Below are positions 1-5,815 of a DNA stretch of 5,815 nt, piece by piece. This DNA is from Deltaproteobacteria bacterium. GTDB taxonomy: Bacteria; Desulfobacterota; G020345765. A model generated the notes under the pieces. That model was not told the DNA's origin and made no database searches. It saw nothing but the letters and a program-made list of their open reading frames with translations. The stretch spans positions 1 to 5,815 of the forward strand of contig JAUWWP010000194.1 of the NCBI GenBank assembly GCA_030616835.1. Direction: 5' to 3'. Position numbers and translations under genes: made by a program. The stretch's first letter is position 1. Every line of letters starts with the position of its first letter.

Positions 1-2171
1 CCGTAGTCCGCCCGGCGATAGGCGTCCGGGATAAAATGAACCTCATCCTTGGGAACCCGGTATTTATTGAAAACCGCCCGGAAGTTGCCGATCTCCATGG
101 CCGCCTTTTGCACCTTCTGGGAGAGTTTAGCCAGCACATTGTAATCCGGCCCGTAGACCTCAATATCAATATCACCCCGCGAACCGGCTGCTCCTTCACC
201 GTGGGTAATAATCTCCGCACCCGGGATCTTTGCCAGTGCCGGCTGGATATCATACATTATCTCCTTGTCGGAACGCTGCCTTTCCTCCGCGTTTACCAGG
301 CGCACGGCAACCGAGGCCCGGTCAAAATCTACGTTTTCCCCCCCGGCCCGGGCGGTATAATCCCGCATCTCCGGGATCCCGGCTTTTACTACCTCTTCGA
401 TTTTGGATAAAACCCGGGAGGCTGATTGCTCGGTGACCCCCTTGGGGAGCTGAGCGGAGACCCGAATAAGATTCTGGTCGGTTGCAGGAAATAGTTCGGC
501 ACCGATGAATTTAAACAGACCTAAGGAGCCGATAAAAATCACCAGGGTGGCCAGAGAGGTGTAGACCGGATGGCTCAGTACCCACCCCAGTGAGTTCGAA
601 TATTTCTTTTGAGTGGAGTTGATCAGTCGCTTAAACCGTAAAACCGGGGCGCGCAGTGTCCGGATGACTGGATTCAAATCAGCTTCTTCGCGTTGCTCCC
701 TCCGAATGAAAATCCCTGACAGCATGGGAGTTAAGGAGAAAGAGGCGATGATCGAGAAGATCGTAGCAAAGACGACCGCCAGGCCAAACTGAAAGAAGAA
801 CTTCCCTACCATACCGCTCATAAAGGCAATCGGAGTAAATACTACGATATTGGTACCGGCGGAGGCCAACACCGCGACAGCGATCTCCTTGGTGCCGCCC
901 ACCGCAGCCTCCCGCGGAGGTTCGCCCTTCTCCACATACCGGGTAATGTTTTCCAGAACCACAATCGCGTTGGCCACCAAGGTGCCGATGGATATGCCGA
1001 GAGCCGACAGCGTCAGGACATTGATCGAAAATCCGGAAAAATCCATAAGTAAGAACGCCGAGATGATCGAGGTGGGAATCACTACCGCAGCCACAAAGGT
1101 AATCCGGATATCCATCAGGAACACCCAGAGCAGGAGGGCGCACAAGAGAACGCCCAGGACGATATTACTCCGGGCGTTGGTAACGGCATCGCGGATAAAG
1201 GTGGATACATCCTCGGCGATAAAGAGCTTCGCTCCTTCCGGAAGGAGCTGATTAAGCTCTTCGATCTTGGCGTAGGTACCGTCAGCCACGGCGACCGTGT
1301 TGCCATCGGAGCGCTTGTAAATATCCATCAATACCGCACTCTCCCCGTTATAGCGCACCAGAGACTCAATCTCCTTACTGCCGTCCTCCACCCGGGCCAC
1401 GTCCGCAATGCGGATAACGCCGTGCCCGGGTGCGTTGAAAGTAAGATTGGATATATCCTCGACGCTCCGAGCCTCGCCCTTAAAGCGGATGCCGATCTCC
1501 CGGGTTTTTTGCTTAATATCGCCGGCCGGGATATCCAGGCTCTGCTGCCCCACTGCCGTGAGGAGGTCCATAACCGTGAGGCCGTACTGGGTCATCTTGT
1601 CGAGTTTAGCCCAGATATTGATCTGGCGCTGGGAGCCGCCCAGGACTTCTACCTTGGCCACGCCCGAGACCTGCCCGAACTGATCCTTCAACTGCTTATC
1701 CGCCAGCTCAAAGAGCTCGAGGTCACTCATTTTCTCCGACATCAAGGCCACTTTCACTACCGGGAAGCTCATGGGGTCAAACTTGACTACTATCGGGTCT
1801 TCCGCGGCCTCCGGCAGATCATGCTTGATCTGCTCCACCTTGTCCTTCACATCGAGGGCCTTGATATCCACATCAACGCCCAGGTTGAACTCAATGATCG
1901 TCCAGGCAAAGCCCTCGTGTATCTCCGAGAAGATGTCCTTGATATCGGCGATGTTTGAGATCTCGTCCTCGATCTTTTCGACAATCTGGCTCTCGATCTC
2001 TTCGGGCCCCGCCCCCGGGTATACCGCAATGATCTGCACTAAAGGGAAGTCTAATTCCGGAAATAGATCGAGCACCATTCGGCGGAAAGATACCAGGCCG
2101 AGGACTACAAAGACCAGCACCATCATCACCGTGGTAACCGGCCTTTGAACAAAGGTTTTAATCAATCCCAT
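1..2171 (-). CDS. RND-family efflux pump, AcrB-like (HAE-1 type), C-terminus cut by window edge
   Basis: Inner-membrane pump subunit of a tripartite exporter. I translated 723 complete codons from ATG 2171 to the window edge with no stop or frameshift; AcrB-type pumps have about 1,050 residues, so roughly 320, including TM8-12, are missing. The start is classic: MGLIKTFVQRPVTT, then TM1 (about 12-28) and the LFPELDFP segment entering the periplasmic porter domain (about 30-330). TM2 is about 335-353, TM3 358-378, TM4 385-408, TM5 and TM6 about 430-485, TM7 535-553, followed by ELFPATDQ (558-565) and the start of the second porter half. TM4 keeps Gly396 and the downstream AIVVLEN but has Ala400-Asn401 where AcrB has the proton-relay pair Asp407-Asp408. 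The ribosome site is weak (GGGAT, 7 bases before ATG). It lies 264 bp downstream of the adaptor gene, probably in the same operon. Family assignment is firm; substrate unknown. Confidence 0.95.
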   Translation of the reverse strand, partial: MGLIKTFVQRPVTTVMMVLVFVVLGLVSFRRMVLDLFPELDFPLVQIIAVYPGAGPEEIESQIVEKIEDEISNIADIKDIFSEIHEGFAWTIIEFNLGVDVDIKALDVKDKVEQIKHDLPEAAEDPIVVKFDPMSFPVVKVALMSEKMSDLELFELADKQLKDQFGQVSGVAKVEVLGGSQRQINIWAKLDKMTQYGLTVMDLLTAVGQQSLDIPAGDIKQKTREIGIRFKGEARSVEDISNLTFNAPGHGVIRIADVARVEDGSKEIESLVRYNGESAVLMDIYKRSDGNTVAVADGTYAKIEELNQLLPEGAKLFIAEDVSTFIRDAVTNARSNIVLGVLLCALLLWVFLMDIRITFVAAVVIPTSIISAFLLMDFSGFSINVLTLSALGISIGTLVANAIVVLENITRYVEKGEPPREAAVGGTKEIAVAVLASAGTNIVVFTPIAFMSGMVGKFFFQFGLAVVFATIFSIIASFSLTPMLSGIFIRREQREEADLNPVIRTLRAPVLRFKRLINSTQKKYSNSLGWVLSHPVYTSLATLVIFIGSLGLFKFIGAELFPATDQNLIRVSAQLPKGVTEQSASRVLSKIEEVVKAGIPEMRDYTARAGGENVDFDRASVAVRLVNAEERQRSDKEIMYDIQPALAKIPGAEIITHGEGAAGSRGDIDIEVYGPDYNVLAKLSQKVQKAAMEIGNFRAVFNKYRVPKDEVHFIPDAYRRADY

Positions 2172-2226
2172 TTTTTATCCCAGATTATGCGTAACTATCC
2201 GAATTATTTGCTCTATGCTGAAAAAT

Positions 2227-2401
2227 TCTAAATCCCAAATCCTAAACTCTAAACAAATCCCAAATTCAAATATCAAATGTTCAAAACCTTGTCCTGAGCC
2301 CTTCAACAAGCTCAGGACAGGCCTGTCGAAGGGAATGTTTTGAGTTTTGATCATTTGAAATTATTTAGGATTTGGTGCTTAGTGCTTAGAATTTATTCTA
2401 A
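2227..2401. repeat. Nested imperfect palindromic intergenic repeat between adaptor and pump genes
   Basis: This fills most of the 264-bp gap between the adaptor and pump genes. Complementary blocks pair in nested order: 2235-2246 with 2364-2375 (12 bp perfect, ccaaatcctaaa), 2273-2279 with 2352-2358 (tcaaatg), 2281-2287 with 2337-2343 (tcaaaac), and the GC-rich core 2299-2308 with 2324-2333 (one mismatch). The left arm carries an 11-bp direct repeat, aaatcccaaat, at 2230-2240 and 2255-2265. The right arm has tandem tgcttag at 2376-2389 and a 16-bp palindrome at 2386-2401. The arms are AT-rich and unlike the genes around them. I see no open reading frame or transposase. The form resembles dispersed palindromic repeats I associate with genomes of some uncultured Gram-negative bacteria; the boundaries are approximate. 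Confidence 0.75.
2291..2333. other. Core of the repeat: two overlapping, mutually exclusive stem-loops
   Basis: One stem pairs gtcctgagc (2291-2299) with gctcaggac (2310-2318), 9 bp perfect with a 10-base loop. The other pairs cccttcaaca (2299-2308) with tgtcgaaggg (2324-2333), 10 bp with one A-C mismatch around a 15-base loop. They share base 2299, and the second stem's left arm lies in the loop of the first, so only one can form fully. There is no T-run after either stem, so this is not a standard intrinsic terminator; it could still affect stability of the operon transcript or pausing. Confidence 0.6.
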
Positions 2402-2435
2402 TATTACGTTAATTGAACTTCTATTTTGAACGATA

Positions 2436-3506
2436 TTATTTGGGCTCATCCTTTTCATTTAAGATCAGCAGTTTCACCCCATCTTTAAGCAGACTCTTGC
2501 CGCTCAAAACCACCGGAAGCTTCGGATCCAGGCCCTTAAGCAGGGAATAGTCGTCGTTTTCCACCACCCTTTCCACGATTACCTTGCGTGCCCGGTCGTT
2601 ATTCGCCTGAAAGACAAAGTCATTGCCGTCAAAATCCCTCATCACACAGCGGGAGTCAATGTAAGGGGCATTCTCCTGGTAGAAGACCCGGACCTGGGCC
2701 GTCACATAGGTGCCGACCTTGAGTTCCCGGTCCGGGTTATCCAGCACCATCTCCAGGTCGAAAAGACCCGTATCGGAGTTAGCTCCCAGCGAAACCCGGT
2801 CCACCCGGCCCTCATACTCCTTCCCGGCAGCAGAGGCAACCTGCACCGGCTGTCCGACTTTAAGTTCCACCACATCCCGGTCGCTCACCGCGGCCACCAC
2901 CCGCACCTGGTCCAGGGAAGATACCATCGCCAGTGTCTTGTCTTTCTCCGCCCTTTCTCCGACCCTCACACAAAGCGACATCAATGTGCCGCTAATCGGG
3001 CTGGTCAGGTGAACGGTGGATCGCGCCATCTCCAGATTGGTCTTCGCTATTTTCAGCTTCAGCTTAATCTTTTCCATGACATCCTGCGAAATACCTCCGG
3101 ATTTATAAAGGCTTTCATAGCGCTCATATTCTTTTCGCGCATCCTCGTATACTGAACGAAGCAGCTTCACCTGGGAGACATTTTTCGGATCGTTCTCATC
3201 CAGGCTGATAATGGTGGCATCTGCCGCGACAAAATCACCTACCTTATATTTAATCGCCGCCACCCGGGCCGCATCCGGAGTGGAAATGAAGGCCTGACGA
3301 TAACCTTCCACCTTTCCCTGGATATCTCTCCAGACCTCGAATGTCCCGATATTTACCGGGGTGAGCTTCACCGGGAAGCCTTCGCGCATCTGAATGCTTT
3401 CAATGCCCTCCCGCTTGCCTTTTTCCTGGCCTTTTTTCGATTTGAGCTTGGCAGAGATGGCAAGGATAACGACCAAGACCAATACCGGGATAATGATTTT
3501 CTTCAT
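2436..3506 (-). CDS. Periplasmic adaptor (membrane fusion protein), HlyD/AcrA type, RND-associated
   Basis: A 356-residue adaptor that would link the inner-membrane pump to the outer-membrane channel. Residues 4-18 form one hydrophobic N-terminal segment followed by a Lys-rich stretch (20-32). No lipobox cysteine is present, so it is likely held by an uncleaved anchor rather than a lipid. Then come the first half of the lipoyl-like domain (about 66-103; KVGDFV at 88-93 is the usual turn), a charged alpha-helical hairpin (about 108-165), the second lipoyl half with the family-typical SPISGT (169-174) and VRVGE (180-184), a beta-barrel (about 200-275; VGQPVQV and VGTYV), and a membrane-proximal domain to the end. 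No Met/His-rich metal sites of the CusB kind are seen, which argues weakly against metal export. The ATG overlaps the channel stop codon (ATGA), and AAGGAG lies 6 bases upstream, so translation is likely coupled. Confidence 0.95.
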   Translation of the reverse strand: MKKIIIPVLVLVVILAISAKLKSKKGQEKGKREGIESIQMREGFPVKLTPVNIGTFEVWRDIQGKVEGYRQAFISTPDAARVAAIKYKVGDFVAADATIISLDENDPKNVSQVKLLRSVYEDARKEYERYESLYKSGGISQDVMEKIKLKLKIAKTNLEMARSTVHLTSPISGTLMSLCVRVGERAEKDKTLAMVSSLDQVRVVAAVSDRDVVELKVGQPVQVASAAGKEYEGRVDRVSLGANSDTGLFDLEMVLDNPDRELKVGTYVTAQVRVFYQENAPYIDSRCVMRDFDGNDFVFQANNDRARKVIVERVVENDDYSLLKGLDPKLPVVLSGKSLLKDGVKLLILNEKDEPK

Positions 3507-4861
3507 TGCTTGCTCCTTGAATCATCTGATATGTAGCTTTGGATCTTGTAAAGATGCAGGTTTACATCCCTTGTTGTTTTAGAATAAAGGAGCTTAGCCT
3601 GCGTGAGGGTCAGCTCCGTATCTTGCAGTTCGGTTAAACTGCCGAGGCCGGTTTTATGTCGCAGTTGCGCCAGCTCGTACGACTTCTCAGCCAGCTTCAC
3701 GGTCTCCCGGGCGGAATCCATTTCCTGCCGCGAGGCGATGTAGGCCAGATAAGCGTTTTGCAGATCCAGGCTCAACAGCTTGCGAATCTTGACAAGCTCC
3801 AGTCTGCTTTTGTTTAGGTCCCGGAGCGCCTGGTTCTTTTTGGCGCTCTTGACCCCTCCCTCATAAATAGGGATCGTTACCTGGATTCCTGCCAGCAGCG
3901 TTTCAGAAAAATCATTGCTGTCAGGAATGAACTGGTCCGAATCACCTGAATATTGCAAGCTGCCGAACGCCGCCACGATCGGGTAAAAATCGGCTCTATA
4001 CGCCTTTAATAAATATTTGCTGGCCTTGACCGCCTGGTCCAAGGCCTTAAGTGATGGTTCATCTTTTAGCATGGTCTGCCGGATCTGCTCAAATTTAAAG
4101 TCGGGAAACGATTCATTATATGAATCCGTCAGGACAATCTCCTCTTTCAGGTCAATGCCGATAATCGTCTTGAGGTAGTTCTTGGCCAGGGTCAGATTGT
4201 TTTCGGCCGTGATCAGACCGGTGCGACGGTTATTAACCTCGACTTCATGCTGCATTAACTCAAATTCCGAGCCCAGACCCTCCTTGAATTTTTGGGATAT
4301 GATTTTGTGATCATTCAAAGTGTTTTCCAGCGAAACCCGGGCGATGACGAGGGTCTCCCGGGCCATTAGCGAGTTAAGATATGCCCTCTGAACCTGAAGA
4401 ATGAGTTGGCGTTTTTGGCGGTTATACATAAGATCCGCGCCCGCACTCCCGGCCTTGGCCGCGCGATAGTAATTACTCACCCGCCCGGAGGTAAAGAGCG
4501 CCTGCGAGGCGGTCAGGCCGAACACATGCTCGTTCTCATTCACTGCCGGAAAATCTTGAGTTATTAGGGGCAAGGAGCCGTCGGGAGCAGCTTCCGGGGC
4601 TGCGGCCACGGGGACAGGTATATCCGGAATCCGGAAATAACGATTGTAGCCGTAGGAGGCCTCCAGTCTCGGAAATATGGCCCCCCGCGCCTCTTTCACC
4701 CGTTCCCGGGCGGAGCTCCTATCCTCCTCGGCCTGCTTTAAATTCTCGTTTCGGGTTATGGCCATCTCGATCGCCTGCTCCATTGACAATTTCACCGCTC
4801 CATAGGCAGGACATGCTGCCAACCAAACCGATATCAACAGGAAAAAATGAGACCTTTTCAT
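3503..4861 (-). CDS. TolC-family outer membrane efflux channel
   Basis: A 452-residue outer-membrane channel subunit, normal length for the family; it should act as a trimer forming the exit duct. I chose ATG 4861 over in-frame starts at 4903 and 4879 because GAGGTGA lies 4 bases upstream and the protein then begins with a proper signal peptide (MKRSHFFLLISVWLAAC). Cleavage could follow Ala-Tyr-Gly (19-21) by signal peptidase I; a lipobox-like LAAC (14-17) is an alternative. Two outer-membrane efflux (OEP) repeats follow, about 24-235 and 250-444. The internal duplication shows as KFKEGLGSEFEL (191-202) against RHKTGLGSLTEL (401-412). The motifs ALFTSGR (121-127) and IPIYEGG (330-336) match the paired strands of the barrel halves. 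A Pro/Ala-rich stretch (79-94) probably forms an extracellular loop. Its stop overlaps the adaptor start. Second gene of the operon. Confidence 0.95.
   Translation of the reverse strand: MKRSHFFLLISVWLAACPAYGAVKLSMEQAIEMAITRNENLKQAEEDRSSARERVKEARGAIFPRLEASYGYNRYFRIPDIPVPVAAAPEAAPDGSLPLITQDFPAVNENEHVFGLTASQALFTSGRVSNYYRAAKAGSAGADLMYNRQKRQLILQVQRAYLNSLMARETLVIARVSLENTLNDHKIISQKFKEGLGSEFELMQHEVEVNNRRTGLITAENNLTLAKNYLKTIIGIDLKEEIVLTDSYNESFPDFKFEQIRQTMLKDEPSLKALDQAVKASKYLLKAYRADFYPIVAAFGSLQYSGDSDQFIPDSNDFSETLLAGIQVTIPIYEGGVKSAKKNQALRDLNKSRLELVKIRKLLSLDLQNAYLAYIASRQEMDSARETVKLAEKSYELAQLRHKTGLGSLTELQDTELTLTQAKLLYSKTTRDVNLHLYKIQSYISDDSRSKQ
3513..3518 (-). promoter_or_regulatory. Ribosome binding site of the adaptor gene
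   Basis: AAGGAG on the minus strand, 6 bases before ATG 3506, inside the last codons of the channel gene. It fixes the adaptor start and the four-base overlap with the gene ahead. Confidence 0.8.
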
Positions 4862-4865
4862 TCGA

Positions 4866-4872
4866 TCACCTC
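4866..4872 (-). promoter_or_regulatory. Ribosome binding site deciding the tolC-family start
   Basis: GAGGTGA on the minus strand, 4 bases before ATG 4861. The longer in-frame starts at 4903 and 4879 lack a comparably placed site, and the 14 extra residues they add are charged ones ahead of the signal peptide. Confidence 0.75.
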
Positions 4873-4983
4873 TTTTCATCTCCAGGGTCTGTAAAGGGAG
4901 CAACTCTGTTTATTATTTTTTACTCGACCTCCTCCTGTGCCAGTGCGTCTTCTATCCCTTTAACAGCAGTAAGCATAGTCTTC

Positions 4984-5640
4984 TTAAAGTGGTGCAGGTG
5001 CTCCTTTATTCTTGATTCTTTTGATTCCGGCAACCGAAAAATCCGCGATGTGCCTCGCGATTGTATCAATCACCTCCGAAGTCATTTCAATCTTGCTTTC
5101 ATCAGGCATTGGTGAGTGAGGTGCATGCATATTAAAATAGAACACGAACTGACTTATTATGCTAAATGAGCATAACTTGATCATTTCAGGTGTGGCTTCG
5201 GGACCAAGTAGTTCGGCAACGATTTGTATCATTATTGTTTGTACCTTACTTATACGCTCCATAATATGCGAGCGAACCAATCCGTTTGATTTAATCATGT
5301 GTTCGGCGAATAGTTTCCCTTCCCATTCAGAAGGCATGGGACTGAACCTGTGGAGCAGCATTATCCGCACAAATTCATGAATACGATCCTCGGGAGAATC
5401 GATCTTCTCCAGAATGCTTTCAATAGGAAGCTCTTTAATTCTATTCACAATATATGAGATTACTTCTTCATGAAGCTTCTCTTTGTCTCCGAAATAGTAA
5501 TTGACTGCGGCTACATTCGCACCCGCAAGTTCACATATGTCCCGCACGGTTGTTTCCTTGAAGCCTTTATCCGCAAAAAGCTGCCCTGCTGCTTCAATTA
5601 GGCGCTCTTTGGTTGACTTTTCCATTGGTTCATTCGACAT
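4984..5640 (-). CDS. TetR/AcrR-family transcriptional regulator with CecR-like C-terminal domain
   Basis: A 218-residue regulator, probably the local repressor of this efflux operon. The helix-turn-helix domain is clear: LIEAAGQLFADKGFKETTV (14-32), recognition-helix region to NYYFGDKEKL (47-56). The ligand/dimer domain (about 75-205) resembles the CecR/YbiH (DUF1956) group: SEWEGKLFAEHM (104-115), LLGPEATPE (144-152), CSFSIISQFVFYF (157-169) and the closing IADFSVAGI (198-206). A TTG start at 5664 would add eight residues but has no ribosome site; ATG 5640 has AAGGA 8 bases upstream. By eye the gene is AT-richer than the pump gene. It is the first gene after a promoter with palindromes, suggesting autoregulation. 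After residue 210 the shifted frame runs 64 bases past this stop, so the last eight residues may reflect a late frameshift. E. coli CecR also controls an exporter, but the ligand here is unknown. Confidence 0.93.
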   Translation of the reverse strand: MSNEPMEKSTKERLIEAAGQLFADKGFKETTVRDICELAGANVAAVNYYFGDKEKLHEEVISYIVNRIKELPIESILEKIDSPEDRIHEFVRIMLLHRFSPMPSEWEGKLFAEHMIKSNGLVRSHIMERISKVQTIMIQIVAELLGPEATPEMIKLCSFSIISQFVFYFNMHAPHSPMPDESKIEMTSEVIDTIARHIADFSVAGIKRIKNKGAPAPL

Positions 5641-5648
5641 TTTCTTCT

Positions 5649-5653
5649 TCCTT
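5649..5653 (-). promoter_or_regulatory. Ribosome binding site of the regulator gene
   Basis: AAGGA on the minus strand, 8 bases before ATG 5640, within a purine-only stretch. It supports ATG 5640 over the in-frame TTG at 5664, which has only AT-rich palindromic DNA upstream. Confidence 0.7.
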
Positions 5654-5658
5654 TTTTC

Positions 5659-5670
5659 AAACAAATGTTT
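5659..5670. promoter_or_regulatory. Second operator candidate (AAACA-NN-TGTTT) in the regulator leader
   Basis: A 12-bp perfect palindrome with 5-bp arms around an AA centre. It has the same arms as the promoter-spacer palindrome; the two centres are 39 bp apart. It falls about 15-26 bases downstream of the predicted transcription start. A shared motif in two copies at the regulator's own promoter suggests binding sites for the TetR-family product, but this is inference. Confidence 0.5.
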
Positions 5671-5688
5671 AAAACAAATTATTTAAAC
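5667..5688. promoter_or_regulatory. Inverted repeat GTTTAAA-N8-TTTAAAC over the predicted transcription start
   Basis: Perfect 7-bp arms at 5667-5673 and 5682-5688 with an 8-base centre, overlapping the leader operator candidate by four bases and covering the predicted start near 5685. An ACTTAAGT palindrome (5687-5694) adjoins it and overlaps the -10 box. It could be a third regulator site or simply low-complexity AT-rich DNA. Confidence 0.35.
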
Positions 5689-5691
5689 TTA

Positions 5692-5720
5692 AGTATAAAA
5701 CAGTTGTTTTAATTTGTCAA
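5692..5720 (-). promoter_or_regulatory. Sigma70-type promoter of the efflux operon
   Basis: On the minus strand, TTGACA (5720-5715, perfect -35), a 17-nt spacer (5714-5698) and TATACT (5697-5692, 5 of 6 to the -10 consensus). Predicted start is near 5685, giving a leader of about 45 bases before the regulator ATG at 5640. No comparable promoter was seen ahead of the other three genes, so it probably drives the whole operon. Confidence 0.8.
5696..5711. promoter_or_regulatory. Operator candidate inside the promoter spacer
   Basis: A 16-bp perfect palindrome, TAAAACA-GT-TGTTTTA, lying between the -35 and -10 boxes and touching the -10. A dimeric TetR-family protein bound here would block RNA polymerase. 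It contains the same AAACA-NN-TGTTT core as 5659-5670. Confidence 0.65.
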
Positions 5721-5815
5721 GCTAATCGAGTGACGACATTGAAAATGGGAAGAGACATCGTGATCCCCCTCTGAGGGTAAAGAAGTTGGTATGTTTTGGT
5801 GAGAGAACTTGGGTA

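Noticed and set aside
679..1143. Minus-strand open frame of 154 codons
   Set aside because: It is a shifted frame inside the pump gene; the true frame covers the same bases with clear TM3-TM6 sequence.
1422..1958. Long open frame of 178 codons on the plus strand
   Set aside because: It lies wholly antisense to the intact RND pump frame, has no family resemblance and no ribosome site, and arises from the codon bias of the real gene. The other plus-strand frames over the pump, adaptor and channel genes are shadows too.
2172..2230. A separate promoter for the pump gene (CATAAT at about 2184-2189 on the minus strand)
   Set aside because: No acceptable -35 box lies 16-18 bases upstream, so the -10-like hexamer is probably chance in AT-rich DNA.
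2227..2401. CRISPR array or insertion sequence
   Set aside because: The repeated units are short and not regularly spaced with unique spacers, and there is no transposase; the pattern is one nested palindrome.
5763..5774. ccctctgaggg as a terminator hairpin of an upstream gene
   Set aside because: The stem is only 4 bp with a 3-base loop and there is no T-run, so it is not a credible terminator.
5712..5815. A divergent gene or small ORF upstream of the regulator
   Set aside because: ATGs on the plus strand here stop within about ten codons, and no convincing divergent promoter was seen; only about 100 bp are available to the window edge.

Overview
The window holds one tripartite RND-type efflux cassette, read entirely from the minus strand. 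In transcription order it contains a TetR-family regulator with a CecR-like ligand domain (5640-4984), a TolC-family outer membrane channel (4861-3503), a HlyD/AcrA-type periplasmic adaptor (3506-2436) and an AcrB-type RND pump (2171 to the window edge, C-terminal third missing). An outer-membrane channel plus RND pump means a Gram-negative (diderm) cell. Mid-GC genes and an AT-rich intergenic palindromic repeat of the 'aaatcccaaat ... cccttc-acaagctcagg ... tgtcgaaggg' kind suggest an uncultured lineage such as Desulfobacterota or Omnitrophota. That placement is recollection-based and weak.

Layout, right to left. 5712-5815 shows no convincing gene. 5692-5720 is a near-consensus sigma70 promoter on the minus strand (TTGACA, 17-nt spacer, TATACT). 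A 16-bp palindrome fills its spacer, and a second copy of the same AAACA-NN-TGTTT motif lies in the leader, so the regulator probably represses its own operon. tetR is followed by a 122-bp gap, in which a second reading frame overlapping the tetR end continues open for another 64 bases. tolC and the adaptor overlap by four bases (ATGA). A 264-bp gap separates the adaptor from the pump and is largely filled by a nested imperfect palindrome (about 2227-2401).

How it works together: the regulator would sense a small molecule and release the promoter. The pump (inner membrane), adaptor (anchored in the inner membrane, spanning the periplasm) and channel (outer membrane) would then form one export duct. 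Substrates cannot be read from the sequence.

The most notable point is in the pump. Its TM4 lacks both proton-relay aspartates of classical HAE-1 pumps (AcrB Asp407/Asp408); Ala400-Asn401 stand there instead, in an otherwise intact 723-codon frame. I see no wholly new system here. The cassette is of a known type with an unusual energy-coupling site, a neatly built autoregulatory promoter and an intra-operon repeat.
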